64,000 nt of DNA from Hymenopus coronatus (GCA_030762935.1 CM060883.1:52722001-52786000), one strand, 5' to 3'. Numbered from the stretch's first letter, positions 1 to 10,371 are shown. Numbers and translations are program-made. Notes: a model not told the origin generated them from the sequence alone.

Positions 1-522
1 TTAGACTGTTGTATGTCCGTGCGGTCGTGTACCAGGGCTCTATTGTACAGCAAAAATAGCTAAACAATGCTTGTTATTATGTTACCATTGATAATCCTCG
101 TTTACATCACTTCTTATACAGCATTATGCAGAGGATGAAACTATGATTAAAGACAGGCAATTATTTTACTCAGCTTTCTTTCCTGCTGTGATAACTGGTT
201 CTTTGGCATAACATAAATAATATGGAAGAGTTGTGCAATAATTCAAGATGCAGGCCACATCACAGGATGATAGAAGACATTTATCATTTTTAGATTCAAG
301 ACACAGTTTTGAACATACCCCCTCATATATTTCAACAATAAATAAACTATGTTTAAAACTGGATTAGAACTGGGCAAATTTGTAGTGAGAATTTGGTTTC
401 TAATTTTGGCATAGTTTTAGCACAGAATCAAGTCCATAATAATTGTAGATGAGTTTTTGGCTACTAATCTACATATTAGCAATGATTAAGAAGAACAAAT
501 TCTAATGTTTTTATTTTTATAG
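1..522 (+). other. Intron upstream of the first visible ARMC9 exon
   Basis: AT-rich sequence with no open reading frame, repeat or RNA gene that I recognise. It ends in a pyrimidine-rich stretch and an AG at 521-522, which serves as the splice acceptor of the next exon. The start of the host gene, including the first part of the LisH domain, must lie before the window. Confidence 0.6.
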
Positions 523-690
523 TTTTTGCAGAGTTATGGATTTCAAAACACACTAACTACCTTTGCCAAGGAGAGTGAAGAGCTTGGATTTGAATTAACA
601 GTTCCGACAGGAAAAGAAAGGATTAAAAAGGAAACACTCGAAGAAATTCTAAGTCACTTCATCAGTAGGGACGTGAAACAATTTTTTAAG
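523..690 (+). CDS. ARMC9: ARMC9 exon encoding the LisH region
   Basis: The exon codes for 56 residues beginning FLQSYGFQNTLTTFAKE, which matches the LisH-type helix pair at the N terminus of ARMC9 (pattern YLxxxxFxxTLxxF). It is bounded by an acceptor AG at 521-522 and a donor GTAAAT at 691, and ends in phase 0. An alternative acceptor AG at 530-531 would remove three residues, but the longer form keeps the Leu of the LisH motif. From the family: ARMC9 acts at the ciliary basal body and tip, works with TOGARAM1, and is mutated in Joubert syndrome. The assignment comes from joining four exons that follow the known protein in order. The upstream coding exon is outside the window. Confidence 0.82.
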
Positions 691-1609
691 GTAAATAATA
701 TTTTCTAGCAATATTGTTCTATCCTAAGAGCAAAAGATAAGATAACCTTATATGCTAGCACATTAAGAAAGTAAATATTGTTGTGCTTCTATGCTGGAAA
801 AGAAGCATTGTATTTCAACGAAAAAATTAAAATTGTATACCAAGATACCGAATATAACATAAAATATTTATTTTTTAGAATAAAATATATGGGTACATAT
901 ATGCACAGAGACTGACCGTGCAACTCACAATTAAAAAGGTATACACCATTTATTTTTTAATTCAATTGAAGCATAATTTACTTAGTACTTATCTTATGCA
1001 TATTGGATTATCCTTTGAACTTTTGGCGCTCCCCTTTGTCATTGGACAGCCCTCTATATTTTAATATAACAGTTTCACTTCAGCATTTAATAGTATGCCT
1101 TCCCTAATATTTAAGGGTACATTTAGATTTCTTCTCCCTGAGTTTCCCTCATTTCTTTTCTTCTCTCTTTACTCTTTTCTTTCCCCACTTACATTTCCTG
1201 CCGTTCGCTTCATTTTTATTTTCGATTTTATAACCCCTTTCCCCACCCTACCTTCCTTCATGTTAAGTTACATTACACTAAGTTCATCTTAGACCCACTT
1301 TATTTTTTACAATATCAACTGCCTCTAAATTGTTTCTTAAAAACTGTATATATTCTAAATTCAAACACGTACAGGGACTATGAAGTTGCTAGAGGTGTAG
1401 TCTTTCACTGAACTGTATTTTAATGTGTGTTATTTATGTAGAACTACATTTTGATGTTACAAATATTTAGTTTGTACTTAATAAAAGCTTAATTGCAAGA
1501 AAGAAAGAAAGAAAGAAAAAAATATACCTGTATTTTTCTTTATATATAATATCAGCACAGTTTAATAAAATGTTGCAATAGCTCTATAAAGTATGACTTT
1601 TCTTTGCAG
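691..1609 (+). other. ARMC9 intron, short
   Basis: A 919-bp phase-0 intron, AT-rich, with GT at 691 and the acceptor TTTGCAG ending at 1609. A short hydrophobic reading frame at 1095-1292 is composed of T-rich sequence and has no family signature. A GAAA microsatellite lies at about 1497-1520. I see no other element. Confidence 0.75.
1497..1520 (+). repeat. (GAAA)n microsatellite
   Basis: About five tandem GAAA units, preceded by an AATAAA-containing stretch. It may be the A-rich tail of a decayed retroposon, but no body is recognisable upstream. Confidence 0.8.
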
Positions 1610-1894
1610 GTATGGGAATCACATATACCTGAAACAATCCAACACGGCATAGAATATAAAAAGCTGACATTCTATATGCATGTGCATTTTGCTGTACTGC
1701 CTCTTAGAACAACAGATTCAGATAAATTACTGGGCAAAGAAGGAGAGCCAGAAAATGGTGGAATGGAGGCACTGCGTCAGTTTCTGGAAACAAAAGGAAC
1801 AGAGTTCAGTGCTGAACCAGAGTTTCTACCATATTATGCTTTACCTTTTGTAAACAATCCATTTCAGCATCCTTCATTTCAGGAACTTTTTACT
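1610..1894 (+). CDS. ARMC9: ARMC9 exon following the LisH region
   Basis: This 285-bp exon is phase 0 at both ends and codes for 95 residues. It starts VWESHIPETIQ right after the K that closes the previous exon, and ends LETKGTEFSAEPEFLPYYAL... PSFQELFT. The block EFLPxYALPFVxNPxxHPSFxELF is a strong ARMC9 signature. The acceptor is TTTGCAG at 1603-1609 and the donor is GTAAGT at 1895. The ATG-less open frame continues past the donor for a few codons, but the conserved homology stops at the splice site. The next exon is 13.3 kb away because the intron has filled with retroelements. Confidence 0.87.
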
Positions 1895-2099
1895 GTAAGT
1901 AGTGAAACTTTTTAAATGGTTAATTTTAATTGGCAGAAAGTGAACCTGTTTGCAAATATTTTTGCATGTAATAGCGCAAGCAACATTTTCCTAACTGTTA
2001 TGATTATGATAGTAATAAGGTGGTAGTATTATTAAGTCTTTCAATACAGTCCTGTAATGAGAGTATATTTCTAGATTTCTTGTTAACACTAACCAAACC

Positions 2100-2359
2100 A
2101 ATCATTAGCCCACTTGGGTAGTGTGGGAGTAGCGTGTTTGCCTCACATTCAACAGATCACGAGTTTGAATCTTGCTTAGGGTGAGTTATCTGGATAAGGG
2201 TTTGTTTTGTTGTTGTGATTTTTCCCTTAACCTGAGAAGACGAATGTCATCAACTTTAAGCTCAATATCATTTGAACATCATTTTACCAATTTCATTTAT
2301 CGCCTGATATGACCAAGCGGGTTAAAGAAGGTTAAGCTATCGTTAAAAAAAAAAAAGAG
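2100..2359 (+). mobile_element. tRNA-derived SINE (family 3) with target duplication
   Basis: About 260 bp. The head has tRNA-like promoter boxes: an A-box-like GGGTAGTGTGGG near 2116 and a B-box-like GAGTTTGAATC near 2161. The body runs to an A-rich tail at 2346-2357. It is flanked by a perfect 10-bp duplication TAACCAAACC at 2090-2099 and 2360-2369, which fixes both ends and shows LINE-mediated insertion. Only one copy is visible in the window. Confidence 0.75.
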
Positions 2360-2569
2360 TAACCAAACCTTGCTTCTAACAAAAAAAAAACAATAAACAA
2401 TGACTCCTTTCGATTGGAAAATATACAATGATCGTTTTAGGAGGGAAGTTCTTAAAATTCATTGAGTTCTGGATATTGAGCATTGAATGGATGCAGCATA
2501 GTAGATTACAAAACAGATCAATTCCTTTCCCTAATGTTTCAGTAATATTACTTTCTCAACACGTACTGT

Positions 2570-2765
2570 GTACATAGTGTATAGAGAAGGTATTGTATAT
2601 ATGTTGAATATTTTGGCAATAGTCTCTGAAGACTACTTTATTCTGGATTAATTTTACGGAATTTTGCATAACTGCTACACCGTAAGATATTGACAAAAAT
2701 TTACCATATCAAAAATGTAGAGCACATTAAAACACACAATTTCTGTTATATAATGTTTTTCGTGA
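2570..2765 (+). repeat. Unclassified AT-rich interspersed repeat, copy 1
   Basis: The stretch from about 2590 (AATATTTTGGCAATAG) through TGCATAACTG and GACAAAAAT to the CATATCAAAAATG region aligns by eye with 30600-30770, in the same order and orientation. There is no open reading frame and no terminal structure that I can define. Edges are approximate. It adjoins the element C fragment. Confidence 0.55.
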
Positions 2766-2819
2766 AGTTGATCGTTTTTGAGATATTCTTTGTTCTTGGT
2801 TTCAGCTTTAAAAACATAC

Positions 2820-4137
2820 TTTTCACGACGAATATACGAGAAGAGGTTACCTAGTTCAGTAGAAGATCCTGCATTACTGGCAACTTGTTTCCGCGGAGAA
2901 CTGGTCATTTCTGCATGCCAGCACGAAAGCGCCGCTCCGTACACGATACGTCTAAAGTCTTCAGTTGTTACAGAAATGATTACAATATTGTTTTTATTGA
3001 TTATATTATGGGATAATTTCTAAATTGAAAGACATTTCTGCATGGAGGACTGCACTGGCTGGTTTCATTTGTTCATTTTCGCTTTCGGAATAGCACCTTT
3101 TTCCGTAGTCAGATCCTACCGCTTACGCACTGTCCCTCTGGTAATGAGGGCAGAATCCTCCTGTTCCATCTCCCCCACGGGAGAATCCTTTTCCAATAGA
3201 ACATTTTGGTTCGAAAATCTCGAATCTTTTGGAGGTATGATCGGTGAAGATGGTGGTCGATGATCTGAACTCCCCCTAGAAGATTCCTCACAAGGGGATC
3301 TGCATGGAGAGTGACGTGGACTTGTCCTTCCCTCAGATGTTTTGAGAGTGGAATTTACATTTCATTTCATGAAGTCGGTTCTGACACAATTGGTCTTACA
3401 ATTAATCTCTGGTACACAGTATGTTACCGGTTTGCCGTTTTTATTGCCCGAGGTCGACGGTTTCGGTGACAGTTTTGCCGGACTGCCTCTTACGGTGACG
3501 GATTTGGCAGATGTTGATGACGACATAGACGGAGGAGTTGAGCGATTAATAGTAGTCTGACTGCGAAAACCTTTTCTGCAATTGTTGCTCCATTTATATC
3601 GCTGGTCTGAGTTGCGGTTCCCGACTTCATATCGGGACAGAGGGTTGGCGGATGCGCAGACTTTCCGGGTTTTCGACTTTCTTTTCACCCGCATCTCCTG
3701 TATCGCTCTCTCCTCTGGAAAAACGGATAAAATTTCTGGAATTAGATAAATGCTCACGCTGCAGTTGACACAAATAGAGTTGATATACAACCTCCATCGT
3801 GTATGACGTCATCATAGTTGGAACATGCAGACTGGTCGTTGCAGATTTCATGTGTGCCAAAATCGCTGATACTGAGCGAATATAGGGCCTAACTTCGATG
3901 TGTTCATACCCTGCCTTAATCCTTTGAGAGAGATCTACCCGATCATAGGTAAGGAACAGGGCACGGGCAGGCACGAATCTGTCATTGACTTTCCTCTGAA
4001 CCCTGTACCCAGATGTAACACTTTGTTCCGCCAGATTCATTTGAATCTCCTCATTGGACAAACCTTCCAATCCGCGAGGAGTTCAAGGTCTTGTAATTCT
4101 CAATCTTGCTCACTCAAGGTAAAAGGGTGGCCCTAGA
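2820..4137 (-). mobile_element. Old A-like I-type LINE fragment C, internally deleted
   Basis: Minus-strand remnant. From high to low coordinate it shows gag from its middle to its C terminus, the gag-pol junction, then directly a piece of the RNase H and C-terminal region (about 2820-2990). The endonuclease and RT are missing, so about 3 kb was lost internally. The 5' edge at about 4137 abuts the truncated end of element B1. Neither end keeps the 5' hairpin or the 3' hairpin of the group. Confidence 0.75.
3000..4137 (-). pseudogene. gag-like nucleic-acid-binding ORF1 of element C, broken
   Basis: The frames at 3627-4070 and 3362-3790 (minus) match the family A gag: a MEGLSNEEIQMNLAEQ block, a VRPYI block that precedes the zinc knuckles in intact copies, then PEERAIQEMRVK and a basic Ser/Pro-rich tail. 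The zinc-knuckle stretch is scrambled by indels. The family binds RNA and carries it in the retrotransposition particle. This copy cannot code for it. Confidence 0.75.
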
Positions 4138-4490
4138 GGAATGGTTGTCAGAGAGGAATGACAGCTCATGGGCTTTCAATGCGACTTTGAGGAGAACAAA
4201 ACGGAGTACAATTAGCGGAACTGGAAACTACCTCAAAGGTCCTGCCTAAGGTTTCAGCAATATGGGCCAGCTCCACCAGGGTGCCACCTCCTACCCTAAG
4301 ACCGGCGTAGCACATGGTTTCGCATTACCGGCCATGGGCCTAAGTCTGTCCCACACAACGAATATGGGCGCTGAGCTATCAAAGTTCTCTGCATAACGCT
4401 TCCAAGAAGCCTACTTACTTTCACGGATAATGCAGCACGCTCTAGCTTGAAATCGTTTATACACCATTACGTTATCTTCCATTGGGTGAC
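4138..4490 (-). mobile_element. Element B1, 3' part (interrupted by A1)
   Basis: Minus-strand pol sequence between the endonuclease and RT core, closely similar to the B2 region 37620-37724 plus 44406-44640. Element A1 inserted at 4490/4491 and the remainder resumes at 10385. The RT core, RNase H and 3' end of B1 are absent; homology stops at about 4138. Confidence 0.8.
4478..4490 (+). repeat. Left target-site duplication of A1
   Basis: TCCATTGGGTGAC, repeated exactly at 10372-10384. The final C is shared with the C-run that opens element A. Confidence 0.9.
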
Positions 4491-4943
4491 CCCCCAGGGG
4501 CCTACTACGGTAGGTACGGGTTAGGCGCACCCGGGGTCCCGAGCCACCTTGACTCCCTCTGTGGGCAACCTCAGAGTGGTGAGGGAGTCAGTAGGTCAAA
4601 ATGCCCACCCACGTGTAGGCCGTGCGTGGAGACCCGTGTCGGTGAAAAGGAATATCCTGGTTGGTTGAGGGTTGCGTACCTGAGCCTGGGCTTCTGTCTT
4701 TCAGTAACTGGGGAGGGTGCGCAGCCTAATACACCGCTTTGGTTTCTGATTTGCCTAAACGGGAGGCTAGGGACTAACCCACCCCTAGTCAATCGGCCAG
4801 GACTAGGTATTACACTCCAGGGTGAGTGGGACAGCGAGCCCGCTATATCCCCTGTGTAGCCCTGTCACCCCAGTGGGGTGACCCCTCGTTGGGCTCCGTG
4901 GTGGGTGGGGAGCACTGGGGGATGAATTTATACCATTTTTTCT
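4491..4943 (+). promoter_or_regulatory. Structured 5' leader of A1 (probable internal promoter)
   Basis: The leader begins CCCCCCAGGGG and at 4501-4514 forms a 5-bp stem CCTAC/GTAGG closed by a TACG (UNCG-type) loop. A 9-bp stem GACTCCCTC/GAGGGAGTC follows near 4550-4588. The same leader opens every full-length A copy at the same base. Non-LTR elements of this kind carry internal promoters in this region, but I see no clear core promoter motif. Frames of about 100 codons are open on both strands here. Confidence 0.6.
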
Positions 4944-6393
4944 ATGGCACCAAAACAAAAACCCCTTAATAAAGACGTTGGAAAGGAAGTAGTCGAGTCA
5001 TGTGGTCCTCGCTACTTGGTCATTCATAGGACAGAGGAAGGTAAGAAGTTCCTTACGGTGAGCCCTTTTACTATCCAAAAGGGTCTCGATGCCATTGCTG
5101 GTCCGGTCAAATCTTGCGTTCGAGCTCGCAACGGTACACTTCTTGTCGAAGCCAACTCCGCCTCGCAAGCTGCAAGGATACTTAAAGCCACCACGTTAGC
5201 CAGCTATCCAGTGAAGGTCGAGGTGCACAAGTCGCTGAACTCCTCCCGCGGTGTAGTAACAACCCGCGCGTTGGACGGTTTGTCCATTGAGGAGATCCAA
5301 GAAAATCTTGCGACTCAGGGTGTCTCAGCTGTTTATCGGGTACAACGTAAGATCAACGGTGAATTCCTGCCTACTCGTACCCTGTTTCTTACTTTTGATC
5401 GGGTTGATCTGCCTCAAAGGATTAGGGCAGGGTATGAAGCCATCGAAGTTAGGCCTTATATACCCAATCCGCTGAGGTGCTTTAAATGCCAACGTTTTGG
5501 TCACACTAGTGAGTTGTGTACCGGCAAGTCCACCTGCGTCCACTGCGGTGACACCTCCCACGATGGGGCTTGTGCTTCAGCTCCATCGTGTGAACTGTAA
5601 CGGGGAACACCCATCTAGTTCCCGAGACTGCCCCCGTTTTGCAGAGGAACGAGCGATCCAGGAGATACGGGTGAAAGAGAAGGTGTCCTTCTTGGAAGCC
5701 CGGAAGCTCCTGCGACTCCGCCAACCCTCTGCCCCGAGGTCCGGTACCTATAGCTCAGTTGCAGCTAAACCGGTACCGCGTCGGGAAATCGCAACACAGA
5801 CCGGCGATATGAACGGGGCTACAATTGCGGAAAAGGTTATTTTAGCCCAAGCGCTGCCAAAGCCTTCGGCACCTACACCCAAGTTGGTATCAACATCTGC
5901 CAAATCCGCCAGCTTACAGAATAGTCCTGCACACTTGTCACCTAAAGCCTCGACCTCCGGAACTAAAGCTATTAAATTCACGACGTCTTCTGCCCAGGAA
6001 AAACAGTTTAAGACCAAGTATGTACGACAAGACTTTTTGAAAGAGAATGTGCAATCTATTACCAAGTCATCTAAAGGTAAGAAAAGTTCACGCAACTCCA
6101 CACGTGTATCCTCCTCCTAAGGGTCATCTGGGGAGGAGGGCGTGAATCGGCGACGGCCGTCTTCGCCGATCAGCACATCCAATCGGTTCGAACTACTTGG
6201 ACCGAAAACTGCTCTTGAAAAAGGGACCTCCCTTGTGGAGGAGATGGACCAGGAGGATTCTGCCGCCACTGCCAGAGGGACAGTGCGGAAACGGCAGGAT
6301 CGTGCTCCTGAAAATAGTACTAGCCCAACGCCTAAGAAGAACAAATTGAACCGACCAGCAAATCCCAATCTGCAGAAGCGTCTTTCGATTTGA
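4944..6393 (+). pseudogene. A1 gag ORF1, broken by a 2-bp deletion and a stop codon
   Basis: The start ATG at 4944 aligns with the intact 483-residue gag of A2 and A4. The frame is lost at about 5592, where one GT of TCGTGTGTGAAC is missing, inside the third zinc knuckle. A stop TAA at 6118-6120 replaces GAA further on. The knuckles CFKCQRFGHTSELC and CVHCGDTSHDGAC are still readable. The protein would coat element RNA and bring it to the target; this copy would make only a 218-residue truncated form. Confidence 0.9.
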
Positions 6394-6415
6394 AACTTAT
6401 CCCATAGTATACTCA

Positions 6416-9400
6416 ATGGCTATCCTCCATTGGAACATACGCGGAATTCGACCACATCGACCAGAGCTTGACTTGTTGCTGCGCCAGCATGAACCCTTGG
6501 CTGTATGTTTACAAGAGACGAAGCTCCGTCCACAGGACACCGTTACCATCAGGCAGTACTCCTCCGTACGATGTGATTTATCCCCGGAGGACGGTGTCCC
6601 GGCACATGGGGGCACTATGATGCTTATTCGAGATGATATTTTTGCCAACTCCGTACCCATACAATCTGCAATCCAGTCCGTTGCTGTCAGCATTAAGCTA
6701 CCCTCCGCTTCATTCACCATTTGCAGTATCTATTTGCCTCCATCTGCGGACCTCTCGCACAGCGACTTAGAACACCTCATTTCGCAGTTGCCACCACCCT
6801 TTTTATTGGTAGGCGACGTGAATGCCCATCACCCTCTTTGGGGCTCTCCTCGGGCTTGTGCGAGAGGTACGCTACTTAAAGACTTCTTGGATAGTCAGAA
6901 TCTTGCTCTCTTGAACACCGGAGAGCCCACCTTTCTATCTGACGCATTTCATAGTTTTTCACACATTGACATTGCAATTTGTTCCCCTCAGCTGGCAGTC
7001 ACCTTATGCTGGAATATCATCTCGGATTTGCATTCTAGTGACCACTTTCCTTGTCGTATTAGTGTATTGACACCCGTTGTATGTTCCACCCGTTTACCTA
7101 GTTGGCGCCTAGACCACGCCAGCTGGGAACTGTACTCCCACTTGGCTGAATTTAGCTACGAAGAGCACGACTCTGTGAACCACTTGGTCGAACATCTTAC
7201 AGGGACCATTCTTTCTGCTGCTGAGCAATCCATTCCGCGTTCGACTGGCTACAGCCGTCGATTTCCGGTACCTTGGTGGACCGCTGACTGTCGGGATGCT
7301 ATTCGCGCTCGCAGACGGGCTCTACGGGTTTTCCAGCGTTATCCTACACTGGATAACCTGATACACTATAAACGGATGCGTGCACATTCTAGGCGGGTTA
7401 TTAAGGATAGCAAAAAGATGTCATGGAATAAATTCGTGGGTTCCTTTAATCGACATACACCTTCCTCTGTCGTATGGGATAAGTTAAGACGCGTGGCTGG
7501 GAAACCGAACCATATGCCCATCGCCGGTCTCAAAACACCTACCGGAGCTGTTGTTGATACATTTGACGTGGCGAATACTTTAGGCAGTGCTTTCGCTCAG
7601 GTGTCTAGCTCAGGCAATTATTCCCCTGAGTTTCTTACAGTTAAGAACCAGGTGGAATCTCAAGAATTCTCGTTTCTTTCTGGCAACCTTGAGGATTATA
7701 ATCGCCTTTTCACCCTGGCAGAGCTAGACAATGCACTCTCCTCTTCACGACACTCAGCACCAGGTCCAGATGGTATCCACGTCCAAATGTTGCAACATCT
7801 CTCTCCTGATGGCAAAGATTTCCTACTCGAGGTCTATAATCGTGTCTGGGTTGATGGCATTTTTCCAGAGAAGTGGCGGGAGGCCACCATCATACCCATT
7901 CTTAAACCTGGAAAGGACCGCCATCTTCCTTCCAGTTACCGTCCTATTTCCCTCACCAGTTGCGTGTGCAAGGTGATGGAACGCATGATCAATGGACGAT
8001 TGGTGTGGTGGCTGGAATCCCACAATCTTCTGACGAACATCCAGTGTGGCTTTCGACGACGACGTTCAACTGCTGACCACCTTGTCTCTCTGTCAACTCA
8101 GATTATGGACGGGTTTCTTAAGAACAGCCCCACAGTTGGGATATTTTTTGACCTCGAGAAGGCCTACGACACGTGTTGGCGGGCGGGAATATTGCGTTCT
8201 CTGCACAACTGGAACATACGTGGACGCCTACCGTTGGTCATTCAGGAGTTTATGCGGGACCGCGTTTTTCGAGTGAGGGTGGGTTCGGTTTTTTCTAACC
8301 ATTTTATTCAAGAGAACGGAGTGCCGCAGGGCTCGGTACTCAGCGTGACTCTATTTGCTATTGCGATAAATTCCATATCACTATGTGTGCCTCAAGGTGT
8401 CTCTTCCTGTTTATTCGTGGACGACTTTGCCATCTTCTGTACTTCTCAGCGTACACCGTTTTTGGAACGCCGTCTCCAGCGGTGTTTGGACAATCTCTAT
8501 GCATGGAGCTCGAAACACGGTTTTCGTTTCTCCGCTGAGAAGACAGTGTGCGTTAACTTCTGGCGCCGTAAGTGGCAAATGCCGCCGTCTCTTCGACTCG
8601 GGCCAGATTTACTTCCTTTCGCAGACGAGGCGAGATTCCTTGGTTTGATCTTCGATCGGAAACTTTGTTGGGCACCACAAATAGCACAGCTTAGAGCACG
8701 ATGTGACCGTTCTCTAAATCTTTTACGGATACTAAGTGGCAAGTCTTGGGGTGCGGATCGGACGGCATTGCTCCGTCTTTATCGTGCTGTGATTCGTTCG
8801 AAGTTGGACTATGGCAGCATTGTGTATTCTTCAGCTCGACCTTCAGTGCTCAGAAGGTTAGACACAGTCCATAACCAGGGCATCCGTGTGGCCGTTGGAG
8901 CTTTTCCAACGAGCCCAGTTGTTAGCCTCTACGCCGAATCGGGAGAACCTCCTCTGCGTTGTTGGCGTGATGTCCTGCTTGCTAATTATGGCTGTGGGCT
9001 GAAGTGTATGCCAGGGCATCCAACTTATCACGCTTTTTTCTCCCCTGAGCTGCACGAGCGATACTGCCTCCGCTCTCTGAGGCCCAGGCCAGCAGGTTTT
9101 CGTTTCCGTGAGCTTCTACGCCAGCACCATGTTGAAATTCCTCGGCTGTTACCCAAGGGAGAGAGTATACACCCCCCTTGGTTACGCGCTACCTCCCATG
9201 TCGATCTCGGGATGACGCTCTACGGGAAATCTGTTACGCCTCTTGATAGTATTCTTCGATGCTTTTTAGAATTTTTATCCAAATACAGTGGCCGTATTTG
9301 TATTTACACCGATGGTAGTAAGAGCCTCGACGGTGTTGGATGTGCCTTTGTAACTGGCACCACAACTTTTACTTACGGTTTGCCTAGTTGCACATCTATA

Positions 9401-10105
9401 TATTCTGCCGAGCTATATGCTATTTATCAAGCCCTTCTGTATATTCGACGTCGAAAATTAGGTGACTGCCTTATTCTTAGTGATTCCCTTAGTGTCCTTC
9501 AGAGCATTCGTGAGCTGTACAATTACCATCCTTTGGTGCAGCGCATCCAGGACGTTCTCCACATTTTGCACGCTTCTGGTTTTAATGTGGAGTGCGCATG
9601 GATTCCTGGACACGTTGGCTTGCCAGGGAATGACACGGCGGATTTGGCAGCGAAATCGGCAGTCACAGCGCCCAGTGTTACGATTACCCATTCAACAGCA
9701 GAAGATTTTAGAGTGGCTGTACGGAGAGCCGTTTTTTCGACTTGGCATGCGGAGTGGTCGGCTCTCCGTGGTAATAAGCTGCGAGAGGTGAAGGACCTCC
9801 CTGTCAACTGGGTAACCTCCTCTCGTTTATTCCGCCGGGAGGAGGTAGTACTAGCTCGGCTAAGAATTGGCCACTGTATTTTTACGCACAGTTACCTTTT
9901 TAAACGTGAACCTGCTCCTGTCTGTGCGCTCTGTGGGGAGGCACAGACAGTTCGTCATGTGTTGCTGGAGTGTGGTCACCTGGCACACATTCGGTCATCT
10001 ATGGGCATGCCGGCCTCTCTTGCTGAGGTCCTGGCAGATGACCCAAGAGTAGTGGACAGGGTTTTTAAATTTTTAGCAAAACTTTCTTTTATCTTGACGT
10101 TTTAG
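6416..10105 (+). CDS. A1 pol ORF2: endonuclease-reverse transcriptase-RNase H
   Basis: An intact 1229-residue polyprotein. The APE-type endonuclease occupies about residues 3-220, with WNIRG, LQETK, GDVNAHH (133-139) and SSDHFP (207-212). The RT spans about 420-760, with PGPDGI at 449-454, FFDLEKAYD at 577-585 (catalytic D579), GVPQGS and FVDD at 667-670. RNase H spans about 960-1100, with YTDGS (D966), AELYAIYQALLY, LSDSL and GNDTADLAAK. A C-terminal CALCGE...RHVLLEC zinc-like motif follows. It would nick target DNA, reverse transcribe from the nick and degrade the RNA strand. The gag-pol gap is short and the start is fixed by ATGGCTATCC, conserved in all copies. All RT core motifs look canonical here, unlike A2. 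Confidence 0.95.
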   Translation: MAILHWNIRGIRPHRPELDLLLRQHEPLAVCLQETKLRPQDTVTIRQYSSVRCDLSPEDGVPAHGGTMMLIRDDIFANSVPIQSAIQSVAVSIKLPSASFTICSIYLPPSADLSHSDLEHLISQLPPPFLLVGDVNAHHPLWGSPRACARGTLLKDFLDSQNLALLNTGEPTFLSDAFHSFSHIDIAICSPQLAVTLCWNIISDLHSSDHFPCRISVLTPVVCSTRLPSWRLDHASWELYSHLAEFSYEEHDSVNHLVEHLTGTILSAAEQSIPRSTGYSRRFPVPWWTADCRDAIRARRRALRVFQRYPTLDNLIHYKRMRAHSRRVIKDSKKMSWNKFVGSFNRHTPSSVVWDKLRRVAGKPNHMPIAGLKTPTGAVVDTFDVANTLGSAFAQVSSSGNYSPEFLTVKNQVESQEFSFLSGNLEDYNRLFTLAELDNALSSSRHSAPGPDGIHVQMLQHLSPDGKDFLLEVYNRVWVDGIFPEKWREATIIPILKPGKDRHLPSSYRPISLTSCVCKVMERMINGRLVWWLESHNLLTNIQCGFRRRRSTADHLVSLSTQIMDGFLKNSPTVGIFFDLEKAYDTCWRAGILRSLHNWNIRGRLPLVIQEFMRDRVFRVRVGSVFSNHFIQENGVPQGSVLSVTLFAIAINSISLCVPQGVSSCLFVDDFAIFCTSQRTPFLERRLQRCLDNLYAWSSKHGFRFSAEKTVCVNFWRRKWQMPPSLRLGPDLLPFADEARFLGLIFDRKLCWAPQIAQLRARCDRSLNLLRILSGKSWGADRTALLRLYRAVIRSKLDYGSIVYSSARPSVLRRLDTVHNQGIRVAVGAFPTSPVVSLYAESGEPPLRCWRDVLLANYGCGLKCMPGHPTYHAFFSPELHERYCLRSLRPRPAGFRFRELLRQHHVEIPRLLPKGESIHPPWLRATSHVDLGMTLYGKSVTPLDSILRCFLEFLSKYSGRICIYTDGSKSLDGVGCAFVTGTTTFTYGLPSCTSIYSAELYAIYQALLYIRRRKLGDCLILSDSLSVLQSIRELYNYHPLVQRIQDVLHILHASGFNVECAWIPGHVGLPGNDTADLAAKSAVTAPSVTITHSTAEDFRVAVRRAVFSTWHAEWSALRGNKLREVKDLPVNWVTSSRLFRREEVVLARLRIGHCIFTHSYLFKREPAPVCALCGEAQTVRHVLLECGHLAHIRSSMGMPASLAEVLADDPRVVDRVFKFLAKLSFILTF

Positions 10106-10114
10106 TGTGATAGC

Positions 10115-10151
<37 letters not shown>

Positions 10152-10313
10152 TTTTAATTTTAATGTGTTGATTTTAGATGGTGTTTTATATCCAGCTCTG
10201 TTTAGAGGGCTGGGCCGTTCTGTTACTTCCGTTTCAACTGTGTTAGCTCTTTTACTTGTGTTTTTTCCTTTTTTTGGTATTTTTCTTACTGCCTATTGCC
10301 AAATTTTAATCGT

Positions 10314-10348
10314 AAGGGCGCTTATGACCTCGGCAGTTGAGCGCCCTT
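10314..10348 (+). other. 3'-terminal hairpin of A1
   Basis: Perfect 9-bp stem AAGGGCGCT/AGCGCCCTT around a 17-base loop TATGACCTCGGCAGTTG. An ATC-repeat tail follows to 10371. It is the likely RNA recognition element for the RT, shared across all I-like families here. Confidence 0.85.
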
Positions 10349-10371
10349 AAACACCATTATCATCATCATCA

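Larger units (their letters stand above)
4491..10371 (+). mobile_element. Family A I-type LINE, copy A1, full length
   Basis: A 5.9-kb element with a 13-bp target duplication. Order: structured 5' leader, gag ORF1, pol ORF2 (endonuclease, RT, RNase H), a 3' UTR with a long T-run (10117-10145), the 3' hairpin and an ATC-repeat tail. It inserted into the older minus-strand element B1. Sequence is nearly identical to A2 and A4, so the insertion is recent. Pol is open throughout but gag is broken. Confidence 0.95.

Noticed and set aside
1095..1292. Short hydrophobic frame in the first ARMC9 intron
   Set aside because: T- and C-rich low-complexity composition, no family signature, no splice or start context.
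4482..4859. 125-residue frame over the A1 leader as a gene
   Set aside because: Its ATG lies in the target site and not in the element; the other copies lack it. Open frames here fit GC-rich leader sequence. Kept only as a low-interest finding.
10117..10145. T-run as a transcription terminator
   Set aside because: It is a homopolymer within the A 3' UTR that varies in length between copies (about 8 to 29 T); it lies upstream of the conserved 3' hairpin and so does not end the element RNA.
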